Shown here in pieces: positions 1-7,108 of a stretch of DNA of 12,951 nucleotides. A program made the position numbers and the translations under genes. The notes under the pieces were generated by a model that was given only the letters and a program-made list of their open reading frames with translations, was not told the origin of the DNA and did no database searches. How positions within the stretch are numbered: the first letter of the stretch is position 1; each line of letters opens with the position of its first letter. The DNA comes from Erysipelotrichaceae bacterium (GTDB lineage Bacteria > Bacillota_I > Bacilli_A > Erysipelotrichales > Erysipelotrichaceae), in the NCBI GenBank assembly GCA_016302195.1, contig JAEDOA010000034.1, positions 1 through 12,951 of the forward strand. Reading direction: 5' to 3'.

Positions 1-49
1 GTAAAATTCAAGTTTATCAGTCTGTTCGACTCCATATTATTACATAACA

Positions 50-96
50 GGATAAAATAAAAAAACAGCCACAGCAATGCAAACTGCTGTGACTGT
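50..96 (-). terminator. Rho-independent terminator of the uvrA-hprK-lgt operon
   Basis: A 12-bp stem (65-76 with 85-96) with an 8-nt loop is followed on the minus strand by T6-A-T4. The one C/A mismatch on the plus strand (69 and 92) becomes a G-U pair in the minus-strand transcript, so the stem is fully paired only in that direction. It lies about 170 nt past the stop codon of the Lgt fusion gene. No good T-tract follows the stem on the plus strand. Confidence 0.88.
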
Positions 97-265
97 TACT
101 GTCTTACGACATTTGACCATTTCAAAAATATTGCTTTTTTTCAAAAATCAACTTGCCAATGCTTCCCAATTGATTTAATTGTTAATCTTAAATCAGTTGT
201 TAGCTTACCATAAAGAATATGATTAAAACTCTACAATCTAGTTTTTCATATTCAAAAGCGAATTG
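97..265. other. Non-coding 3' region between lgt fusion and terminator
   Basis: AT-rich stretch of about 170 nt downstream of the Lgt fusion stop codon. No open frame with a ribosome site was found on either strand, and no RNA gene was recognised. It is probably the 3' untranslated part of the operon transcript. Bases 1-49, beyond the terminator, also show nothing recognisable. Confidence 0.5.
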
Positions 266-1726
266 TTACCTTAAATTAAATGAGAAAGAAATATTCTGAT
301 TCAATATATCCTTGACTTCAATTAAGTCATCTACCAAAGCATTTGGTTGACTAGCTTTTAGTTTATCTACTAGTAACTTGTTACTAGTATAACCAATTGA
401 ATAACAGCCGGCATTTTTGGCACAAACAATATCTGAAGCGCTATCGCCAATATAGACTGCGTTGGTAAACTCTCCTGAAACCTGCTTTAACACCTTAATT
501 AGACATTCCTTATCAGGTTTATGATTGTAAACCTGTTCTATTCCAACGATAGTTTCAAAATAGCCTTCCAGTCCACTAACCTGTAAACCCATTTTCACAG
601 TATCTGTTTTCTTACTTGAAGCAATAGCGATGGTATAACCATTTTCTTTTAAATAATCCAATAATTCTTTAGCATTAGGCATTGCCTTAACGTAATCCTT
701 ATGAATTGCTGTGTTGATTTGTCTATATTGCTCGACCATATCTTCAATCTCTTCATCAGTAGCATTAGGACAGTGTTTCTTAAATGACTCTTGAAGTGTT
801 GGCCCTAGAAAATTGGCGCAATCCTCTTCACTCAATACCAAATCAGGGCAATTCTTCTTAAACACTTCTTTGAAAGAATTGATTACACACTGATTGGAAT
901 CAATTAAGGTTCCATCCAAATCAAAGATAACGACTGGTTTTTTTCTATGAATCAATTTGTTGTAAGCCCCTAAAATTCCAGGTATGCCGATAAGTAAATA
1001 AATAACTGATGTAACCATAGCCATCTTTAAATTACCAATCATCAAGGAGTCACTTCTTTGGGTTTCAATCCAGAATCTAATAGCACCATACCAGCTTATA
1101 TAGGCAAATGTCGCTTTTCCTCTTTGAGGCTTGCTTTGTTTAATATATAGTTTGATTAGAATTAATCCAGCAATACATAAAACGCATTCAAAAAAGAACA
1201 TTGGCTGACGATACTGATAGTTAATATACATACCCTGCTTTAAAAAGGATAAAATACCGTCAAAATATCTTTCGCTTACCACATTACCATATGCTTCCTG
1301 ATTAAAGTAATTACCCCAACGACCTATGGCCTGAGCTAATAAAACATTTGGTAGAATGATATCGGATAAATGAAGCAATTGATAATGCTCAACCTTACAA
1401 TAAACTAAGCCAAACAATAGTCCGCCTAGTATTCCTCCATGAATAGCCAAGCCACCATCCCATATCGCAATAATGGACATAGGATTTGAAAAATAGCCCT
1501 TAAAATCATAGAAAACGCAATACCATAATCTAGCCCCGATAATACCGAATAGTAAGATACCAATGAACAAGTCATCTAATACATTACTTTCATATTTATC
1601 TTTTTTGGCTTCTCTGCAGCTTAAATAATAGGCCAATAAAGCTCCTGTTAATATGCATACAGCATACCATCTGATTTCAACTGGTCCTATTTTCAAAAAA
1701 ACTGCCATACTTGGAAAAAACTCCAT
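266..1726 (-). CDS. lgt: Fused prolipoprotein diacylglyceryl transferase (Lgt) and HAD phosphatase (PpaX/Gph-like)
   Basis: Residues 1 to about 258 are a complete Lgt, the multi-pass membrane enzyme that moves diacylglyceryl from phosphatidylglycerol to the lipobox cysteine of prolipoproteins. Visible signatures are GGLAIHGG (91-98), GRWGNYFNQE (135-144) and the late arginine/glutamate cluster R217, E221, R224. Residues about 264-486 are a cytosolic HAD hydrolase: motif I DLDGT (269-273), a helical cap (about 283-345), motif II S370, motif III K403 and motif IV GDSASD (427-432). All catalytic positions are present, so both halves look active. Lgt alone is usually about 260-290 residues; the extra 220 match a PpaX-sized phosphatase. 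In Bacillus subtilis, hprK-lgt-ppaX is an operon and PpaX removes pyrophosphate made by HprK, so a PpaX role is inferred from context; phosphoglycolate phosphatase is the alternative. The start overlaps the hprK stop by 1 nt, with GGAGG 7 nt upstream. Confidence 0.93.
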   Translation of the reverse strand: MEFFPSMAVFLKIGPVEIRWYAVCILTGALLAYYLSCREAKKDKYESNVLDDLFIGILLFGIIGARLWYCVFYDFKGYFSNPMSIIAIWDGGLAIHGGILGGLLFGLVYCKVEHYQLLHLSDIILPNVLLAQAIGRWGNYFNQEAYGNVVSERYFDGILSFLKQGMYINYQYRQPMFFFECVLCIAGLILIKLYIKQSKPQRGKATFAYISWYGAIRFWIETQRSDSLMIGNLKMAMVTSVIYLLIGIPGILGAYNKLIHRKKPVVIFDLDGTLIDSNQCVINSFKEVFKKNCPDLVLSEEDCANFLGPTLQESFKKHCPNATDEEIEDMVEQYRQINTAIHKDYVKAMPNAKELLDYLKENGYTIAIASSKKTDTVKMGLQVSGLEGYFETIVGIEQVYNHKPDKECLIKVLKQVSGEFTNAVYIGDSASDIVCAKNAGCYSIGYTSNKLLVDKLKASQPNALVDDLIEVKDILNQNISFSFNLR

Positions 1727-2658
1727 TAATTTTCCTCCTTTTGTTCGTTAATAAAACTAATAACTCTTTGTTCAATAATATCGGATGAGCAAACACCCTT
1801 GCTTCTTAAAATAAAATTATTAACAGCTGCCTCAATAATAACTGCTATTGAGCGTCCTTCTGAAACTGGGATAATGATTTTTGGTATATCAATTCCAAAA
1901 ACATTTAGATATTCATATTGCCCCCCAATTCTATCGTAGACAGATTCCTGATCCCACTTCTGTAAATCAACCACAAAGTCAATCTGACTTTTATCTGTTG
2001 TAGAAGCAATACCAAACATGCTGGTTACATCAATAATGCCAACACCTCTAATTTCAAGCATGTTCTTCAACACACTTGGTGCCTCACCTGTAATATGATT
2101 GTGAGCACGGTAAACATCAACTCTATCATCCGCTACTAGAACATGGCCTTTTTTAATCAATTCAAGAGCTATTTCACTCTTTCCTACCCCGGATTCACCA
2201 GTTATCAAAATACCACGGCCATAAACCTGAACCAATACTCCATGCAGGTTATCTACAGGGGCAAAATAGTCTTCTAGAAAAGAGACAATCTCTACTATTA
2301 AAGAAGAGGTTGGAGCATATGATGAAAAAATAGGGAAGTTCTTTTTTAAAGCTATATCATATAACACCTCAGGACAAGGTAAGTCCCGGGAAATAAGAAT
2401 CATCGGAATATCATCACTTGTCAAATATTCAAAAGCTGCCCTTTGGTTTTCAATTGGCATCTTCTTAATATACCCTATTTCCTTTTCTCCTAAGATTACT
2501 ACTCTTCGATAAATATGCTCGGTAAAATAACCTGACAATTCCAAACCTGGTCTATTTATATCAGCATCATGAATCTCTCTATTTAAAGAATTGTCATCAC
2601 CTACAAGACGGCGATATTTGAAATAATTGAAAACATCTCTTACAAATACTTTTTTCAC
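1726..2658 (-). CDS. hprK: HPr kinase/phosphorylase
   Basis: This bifunctional enzyme phosphorylates Ser46 of the phosphocarrier HPr and reverses it by phosphorolysis, yielding pyrophosphate. P-Ser-HPr is the corepressor of CcpA in carbon catabolite repression. The 310 residues are the usual length. An N-terminal DRTGG-like domain (about 1-130) precedes the kinase core: HGVLVQVYGRG (139-149), Walker A GESGVGKS (154-161), the acidic pair D177-D178 in VADDRVDV, the family signature EIRGVGIIDV (202-211), and the C-terminal PVSEGRSIAVIIEAA stretch (264-278). The start is GTG, overlapping the uvrA TGA by 4 nt, with AGGAGA 6 nt upstream, so translation is probably coupled. It is cotranscribed with the downstream Lgt-phosphatase fusion, whose HAD half may dispose of the pyrophosphate. 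Confidence 0.96.
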   Translation of the reverse strand: MKKVFVRDVFNYFKYRRLVGDDNSLNREIHDADINRPGLELSGYFTEHIYRRVVILGEKEIGYIKKMPIENQRAAFEYLTSDDIPMILISRDLPCPEVLYDIALKKNFPIFSSYAPTSSLIVEIVSFLEDYFAPVDNLHGVLVQVYGRGILITGESGVGKSEIALELIKKGHVLVADDRVDVYRAHNHITGEAPSVLKNMLEIRGVGIIDVTSMFGIASTTDKSQIDFVVDLQKWDQESVYDRIGGQYEYLNVFGIDIPKIIIPVSEGRSIAVIIEAAVNNFILRSKGVCSSDIIEQRVISFINEQKEEN

Positions 2659-5480
2659 TTCTTATCTCCTATCATTTTCTGTAAATAAGCTCCTGTATAG
2701 CTTTCTTTACAAGCTGCTACATCATATATTGTACCACTTGCTACTACATTTCCGCCATCATCACCGCCATCAGGTCCTAAATCAATAATGTAATCAGCAT
2801 TTTTGATAATATCAAGATTATGTTCGATGACAATAAGAGTATCACCATGATCAGCGATTCTATGCAAAATGTTTATCAGTTTTTCAACATCATAATTATG
2901 TAATCCAGTTGTTGGTTCATCCAAAATATACAGGGTCTTTCCAGTAGCTTTCTTTTGTAGTTCACTAGCCAGTTTTACTCTTTGAGCTTCACCACCGCTT
3001 AACGTAACCGCATTTTGTCCCAATTTAATATAGCCTAAGCCAACATCATATAATGCTTGTAGCTTATTTTTAATCTTAGGCACATTAACAAAGAAACTCA
3101 ATGCTTCCTCTACTGTCATTTCTAATACATCATAGATGTTCTTGCCTTTAAAGGTAACCTGCAATGTTTCTTCATTATATCTTTTGCCATGGCAGTTTTG
3201 ACAACTAACATAGATATCAGGCAAAAAGTTCATGCTGATTCTCTTAACACCATCCCCGTTACAGCTTTCACAGCGACCTCCAGGAACATTAAAAGAGAAA
3301 CGAGACTTATCATATCCTCTCATTTTAGCATCCACTGTTTGAGCAAACAATTCCCTTATATCATCAAATACGGATGTGTAAGTTGCCGGGTTACTTCTTG
3401 GAGTTCTTCCTATCGCATTTTGATCTATTACGATTATCTTATCAAGGTTATCAATTCCTGTTACACTTTTTACTTTTCCAACCTTGATTCTGCTTCGACC
3501 TAGTTGTTTCATTACCGATTTGGAAATCACATCATTAACCAGTGTACTTTTTCCAGAACCGCTGACTCCCGTTACAACTGTTAAAGTTCCTAATGGAATT
3601 GAAACATTAATATTTTTTAAATTATGCTCACTTGCTGATTTGATTTTTAAAAATTTGCCGTTTCCTTTTCTAAACTGTTTTGGTATTGGGATCTCTCTTT
3701 TTCCACTGATATATTGCCCTGTCAGGCTTTCATCACAATTAACTATTTCTTCACTTGGACCATTATAGATAATCTGACCCCCGTGCACTCCAGCATAAGG
3801 GCCAACATCGACAATCCAATCACACTGTTTCATCGTATCCATATCATGCTCAACAACAATCAATGTATTGCCTAAATCCCTCATCGATTTTAATGTGTTG
3901 ATCAATTTGTCATTATCCTTTTGATGTAAACCAATAGATGGTTCATCTAACACATACAAAACACCTGTTAGTTTGGAACCAATCTGGGTAGCTAATCGAA
4001 TTCTTTGAGCCTCCCCACCGCTTAATGTTCCGGCAAGACGATCTAAAGTCAAATACTCCAAGCCCACATTTTTCAAAAAAGTTAGACGGTTAGTTATTTC
4101 ATCTAAACAAAGTTGGGCTATTTGTTTTTTAGCTTGATCCAGCTGTAAATTATCAATAAAAGTCAATAAGTTTTTGACACTCATTTTTGTCCATTCTATG
4201 ATATTTTTATCACCAACTCTAACTGATAAAGCAACCTCGTTCAACCTATCGCCATGACAGCTTGGGCAAATAAAATCGCTCATAAATGATCCATACCATT
4301 CCTTAGCTGAGGCGCTAGAGGTTTCATTATATCTTCGCTCTATCATGCTAGCTACCCCTTCGATATAGTCAACTGCCTTTTTAGTTATTCCCCCTCTAGA
4401 GGTGATGGAATAGCTAATAGGTTCCTTAGAACCATATAAAATGATATCCATTTGTTCTTGACTAAAATCTTTAAGGGGCAAATCTTTATCTATATGATAA
4501 TAGTCTAACAATATTTGAAAAAGCTTCCACTCTAAATTTTCACTATTGACAATATTTTTATAATATTTAATCCCACCCTGATTAATACTTAAGTTATCAT
4601 CTGGAATAACTAAATCCAAATCAACCTTTTGTTTTACTCCTAAACCATGACAATCACTACATGCTCCTAAGGGTGAGTTAAACGAAAACAGTCTCGACTC
4701 TAGTTTAGGAACGGAAAAGCCACAGTATTTGCAGGCAAAATGAGTAGAATATAATAGTTCTTGATCATTATATTTAATAACAACTAACCCATCAGATAAA
4801 TTAATCGCATTTTCAAGTGAATCATGAATTCTACCGCGGTTTTCTTTCTTTTTGATAATGCGGTCCACTACAACATTAATATCGTGCTTAATGTTTTTTT
4901 CCAAAACAATTTCATCCTCTAATAGATACATAGTGCCATCTATTTCCGCTCTAACATAACCTTGAGATAGCAACTTGGTCAAGATATCCTTATGGCTACC
5001 CTTTTTTTGATGAACAACTGGAGCCATAATAGACATTCTCGAGCCGTCTTCTATTAGATCTATCGCATCCATGATCTCTGAAATAGTCACAGCAGTGATT
5101 GGTTCATTATGATTTGGACAATAAGGAACTCCAACTCTAGCAAAAAGAAGACGCAAATAATCATAAATTTCGGTTATTGTACCTACTGTACTTCTTGGAT
5201 TGTTGTTAGTAGATTTTTGATCAATCGCAATCGCAGGTGATAAACCCTCAATAGATTCAACATCAGGCTTATCAATTCCCCCTAAAAACTGTCTAGCATA
5301 AGTTGATAATGATTCGATATATCTTCTTTGCCCTTCAGCATAAATAGTATCAAAGGCCAGTGAGGTCTTACCAGATCCACTAACTCCTGTCATAACGATA
5401 AACTTGTTGCGAGGCAATTCTAAAGAGACATTTTTTAAATTGTTCTCTTTGGCATTTTTAATAACAATTTTCTCTTTCAT
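2655..5480 (-). CDS. uvrA: Excinuclease ABC subunit A
   Basis: Damage-recognition ATPase of nucleotide excision repair; a dimer that loads UvrB on lesions. Its 941 residues match the family. Two ABC modules are complete: Walker A at 32-40 and 638-646 (both GVSGSGK), signature LSGGEAQR at 486-493 and 827-834, Walker B LDEP at 511-514 and 854-857. Zinc-binding cysteine pairs are C250/C253 with C274/C277, the CPSC pair C405/C408, and C737/C740 with C760/C763. It is the first gene of the operon, with hprK overlapping its end. The ATG at 5478-5480 has AAAGGTGA a few bases upstream. uvrB, often adjacent in Firmicutes, is not next to it here; the upstream neighbour is a divergent operon. I see no LexA-type box in front of it. 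Confidence 0.98.
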   Translation of the reverse strand: MKEKIVIKNAKENNLKNVSLELPRNKFIVMTGVSGSGKTSLAFDTIYAEGQRRYIESLSTYARQFLGGIDKPDVESIEGLSPAIAIDQKSTNNNPRSTVGTITEIYDYLRLLFARVGVPYCPNHNEPITAVTISEIMDAIDLIEDGSRMSIMAPVVHQKKGSHKDILTKLLSQGYVRAEIDGTMYLLEDEIVLEKNIKHDINVVVDRIIKKKENRGRIHDSLENAINLSDGLVVIKYNDQELLYSTHFACKYCGFSVPKLESRLFSFNSPLGACSDCHGLGVKQKVDLDLVIPDDNLSINQGGIKYYKNIVNSENLEWKLFQILLDYYHIDKDLPLKDFSQEQMDIILYGSKEPISYSITSRGGITKKAVDYIEGVASMIERRYNETSSASAKEWYGSFMSDFICPSCHGDRLNEVALSVRVGDKNIIEWTKMSVKNLLTFIDNLQLDQAKKQIAQLCLDEITNRLTFLKNVGLEYLTLDRLAGTLSGGEAQRIRLATQIGSKLTGVLYVLDEPSIGLHQKDNDKLINTLKSMRDLGNTLIVVEHDMDTMKQCDWIVDVGPYAGVHGGQIIYNGPSEEIVNCDESLTGQYISGKREIPIPKQFRKGNGKFLKIKSASEHNLKNINVSIPLGTLTVVTGVSGSGKSTLVNDVISKSVMKQLGRSRIKVGKVKSVTGIDNLDKIIVIDQNAIGRTPRSNPATYTSVFDDIRELFAQTVDAKMRGYDKSRFSFNVPGGRCESCNGDGVKRISMNFLPDIYVSCQNCHGKRYNEETLQVTFKGKNIYDVLEMTVEEALSFFVNVPKIKNKLQALYDVGLGYIKLGQNAVTLSGGEAQRVKLASELQKKATGKTLYILDEPTTGLHNYDVEKLINILHRIADHGDTLIVIEHNLDIIKNADYIIDLGPDGGDDGGNVVASGTIYDVAACKESYTGAYLQKMIGDKK

Positions 5481-5501
5481 AACATCACCTTTTCCTCTAA
5501 T

Positions 5502-5510
5502 ATTCTAACA
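5502..5510 (-). promoter_or_regulatory. Extended -10 promoter of the uvrA operon
   Basis: On the minus strand TGT-TAGAAT forms an extended -10 element about 22 nt before the uvrA ATG. The -35 position (5525-5530) reads ATAATA, a poor match, so the TGn element would carry recognition. The inferred start near 5495 leaves a leader of about 15 nt, just enough for the ribosome site. Confidence 0.5.
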
Positions 5511-5513
5511 CAT

Positions 5514-5531
5514 AATAATACGGTTATTATT
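5514..5531. promoter_or_regulatory. Dyad between divergent promoters (possible operator)
   Basis: AATAATA and TATTATT form 7-bp perfect arms around the spacer CGGT. The site covers the -35 region of the uvrA promoter and abuts that of the opposite operon, where a regulator could affect both. Because the arms are pure A/T, chance is a real alternative; it resembles no LexA or cre site known to me. Confidence 0.25.
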
Positions 5532-5548
5532 TATTGCGGTGTAAAAAA

Positions 5549-5557
5549 TGTTATAAT
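5549..5557 (+). promoter_or_regulatory. Extended -10 promoter of the XpaC-like/AAA+ operon
   Basis: TGT-TATAAT is a perfect extended -10 box (TATAAT at 5552-5557). No convincing -35 lies 16-18 bp upstream. The inferred start near 5563-5564 is only a few bases before the GGAGG at 5566-5570, so the leader before the ATG is about 17 nt. Confidence 0.6.
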
Positions 5558-5580
5558 AATTTGACGGAGGTTTTTTGTTT

Positions 5581-6585
5581 ATGGGAAGAAATAGAAAAAA
5601 TACTGTTTTTGATTCAATCATCGGAATTATCATTTTTATGGCGATTATCAATGCTCTTTCGGGCATGTTCGGCTTTGCCTTTAGCTTTTTCAGCGTTGCC
5701 TATGATGTTATCAACGTTATTGCAGAATTGTTGTTTGGGTTAATACCAATTGCTTTCCCAATAGTCTTTTTTATCTTCGTTTTCAAATTAATCAAGGATT
5801 CCATCAAAGCAAATAAACCAGGATACAGCCGTACAACCACCGCCTCTTCTTCGACCATTCAAAACCTATTAAAGAAATTAACCAAGTATTTCCAAAACAA
5901 TCAGCGATTAAATATTGACGAAGAAACCTATCTTGTTTTAACAAATCCAGATAATATTGCTTTAAATACAATAGATATCTACATTAGAGATGAGTATATA
6001 GGAAATTTAAAAGAATATAACGATACTTATCCATTCGCTTTTTCTTCACTTGCTAGTGAATTAATTAAATATCTAAATAAGAAAAACAAAAAAGAGCCTA
6101 ACCTGGCTAAACAAGAGAAAAAGGAAGAAACTACCTCAAACAAGACTCAACAAAAAACTGATTGCCAATACTATATTAATCAGTTTACTCAACTACAAAA
6201 CAACATTAAAAATACTGAAATAAAAACTGATTTGACTCAAACAATTCAATATTTGAATCAAATTAACAAGATTGAAAATGAGTTTAACGACAGTAAGAAA
6301 AAAACTACCAAGCTATACCAGTATTATCTTCCAATGTTAAAAGACATCTTAACAAGTTATATTCGTCTTGAAAAGAATGCCAGCGAAACAGATGAAGGAA
6401 AAGAAAGCGAAGACCGTCTGTTAAAGACTATAGTTCTAATTAATGGTGCACTTAAAACTATTTCTTCTTCATTAGTAGAAGATTATTACACCGAAATGAA
6501 TGTTGACATGAGAACACTGGAATCCATTTTAAAGAAGGATGGATTAGTTGATGAGATGAAAAAGGAGGATAGCACAAATGAATAA
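5581..6585 (+). CDS. XpaC-like membrane protein
   Basis: The 334-residue protein starts with two strongly hydrophobic segments (about 10-38 and 44-72), predicted to form a membrane hairpin. A linker (to about 110), a small mixed domain (about 110-166) and a Lys/Glu-rich stretch (168-192) follow. The C-terminal 195-323 is helical and resembles the XpaC family (named for 5-bromo-4-chloroindolyl phosphate hydrolysis), notably YYLPMLKDILTSY (248-260) and a closing KKDGL. That family has no firmly known activity; members often neighbour TelA-type proteins in Firmicutes. Here the partners are a small helical protein and a double AAA+ ATPase, suggesting a membrane anchor or adaptor for them. I chose the ATG at 5581 (GGAGG 10 nt upstream) over the TTG at 5575, which lies only 4 nt from GGAGG. 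The family call rests on pattern memory and is moderate. Confidence 0.6.
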   Translation: MGRNRKNTVFDSIIGIIIFMAIINALSGMFGFAFSFFSVAYDVINVIAELLFGLIPIAFPIVFFIFVFKLIKDSIKANKPGYSRTTTASSSTIQNLLKKLTKYFQNNQRLNIDEETYLVLTNPDNIALNTIDIYIRDEYIGNLKEYNDTYPFAFSSLASELIKYLNKKNKKEPNLAKQEKKEETTSNKTQQKTDCQYYINQFTQLQNNIKNTEIKTDLTQTIQYLNQINKIENEFNDSKKKTTKLYQYYLPMLKDILTSYIRLEKNASETDEGKESEDRLLKTIVLINGALKTISSSLVEDYYTEMNVDMRTLESILKKDGLVDEMKKEDSTNE

Positions 6586-7105
6586 TAAAACTTGGAATGA
6601 ATCTTTGGATGAAATGCTAGCCAAATTAAACAATGGTGAATTTGCCAATCAATCAATTAAAGATTTTGAAAAAGCGATTAACGATTCAGTATACGGCAGC
6701 AAATACAAAAGCAGTTCAAATAAAAGCTATTCTTCAACCAATTATCGCCAGACTCAGCCTTATATAAAAAAGTCAATCGATAATACCAAATACGACAGTC
6801 GTTACCAGCAGATAACACAATGCCTTTCAAATATCGAATTTGAAAATTACTCAGATGAAAAAAAAGCAGGCTATCAGCAGGCTTTAGATTATTATCTTTC
6901 GCAGACCGATAAGTATCGTGATAACCTGAAATTATTAGAGGCCGAAATCAAAAATGATTTAAATACCTATAAATCAAAGGTTCGAAGCAGTAATGTTGAT
7001 AACTTCCTACTAGGATATTATGATGGATTGCAAATGATTAAAAAGGTAATTAACAATTCTAAAAATGATCGTTTTGCGGAACTAAATAACAAGATTGGGA
7101 AATAA
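6578..7105 (+). CDS. Small helical protein of the AAA+ operon, function unknown
   Basis: I do not recognise this 175-residue protein. It has no signal peptide, membrane segment or catalytic motif. Residues 1-40 look amphipathic and helical, about 45-75 is a Ser/Tyr/Lys/Asn-rich low-complexity linker, and about 80-175 is predicted helical, with a Tyr- and Lys-rich segment and a final helix containing LLGYYDGLQMIKKVI. The start overlaps the end of the XpaC-like gene by 8 nt and has a strong AAAGGAGG (6561-6568) 9 nt upstream. The AAA+ gene begins 3 nt after its stop. Tight coupling on both sides implies it is made in proportion with both neighbours, for example as an adaptor or linker subunit; that role is inference only. 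Confidence 0.8.
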   Translation: MNNKTWNESLDEMLAKLNNGEFANQSIKDFEKAINDSVYGSKYKSSSNKSYSSTNYRQTQPYIKKSIDNTKYDSRYQQITQCLSNIEFENYSDEKKAGYQQALDYYLSQTDKYRDNLKLLEAEIKNDLNTYKSKVRSSNVDNFLLGYYDGLQMIKKVINNSKNDRFAELNNKIGK

Positions 7106-7108
7106 GAT

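Noticed and set aside
40..120. Minus-strand 26-residue hydrophobic ORF beginning MVKCRKTV
   Set aside because: It runs through the terminator stem and T-tract, has no ribosome site, and its hydrophobicity comes from the T-run itself.
3189..3768. Plus-strand ORFs opposite uvrA (3189-3503 and 3484-3768)
   Set aside because: They lie wholly antisense to well-conserved uvrA coding sequence, lack ribosome sites and resemble no protein family.
5495..5535. LexA (SOS) box in front of uvrA
   Set aside because: No match to the Gram-positive CGAAC-N4-GTTCG pattern; the only dyad is A/T-rich with different half sites.
5534..5743. Overlapping plus-frame ORF of 69 residues at the start of the XpaC-like gene
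   Set aside because: It starts upstream of the promoter -10 box and is an out-of-frame reading of the membrane segment region.
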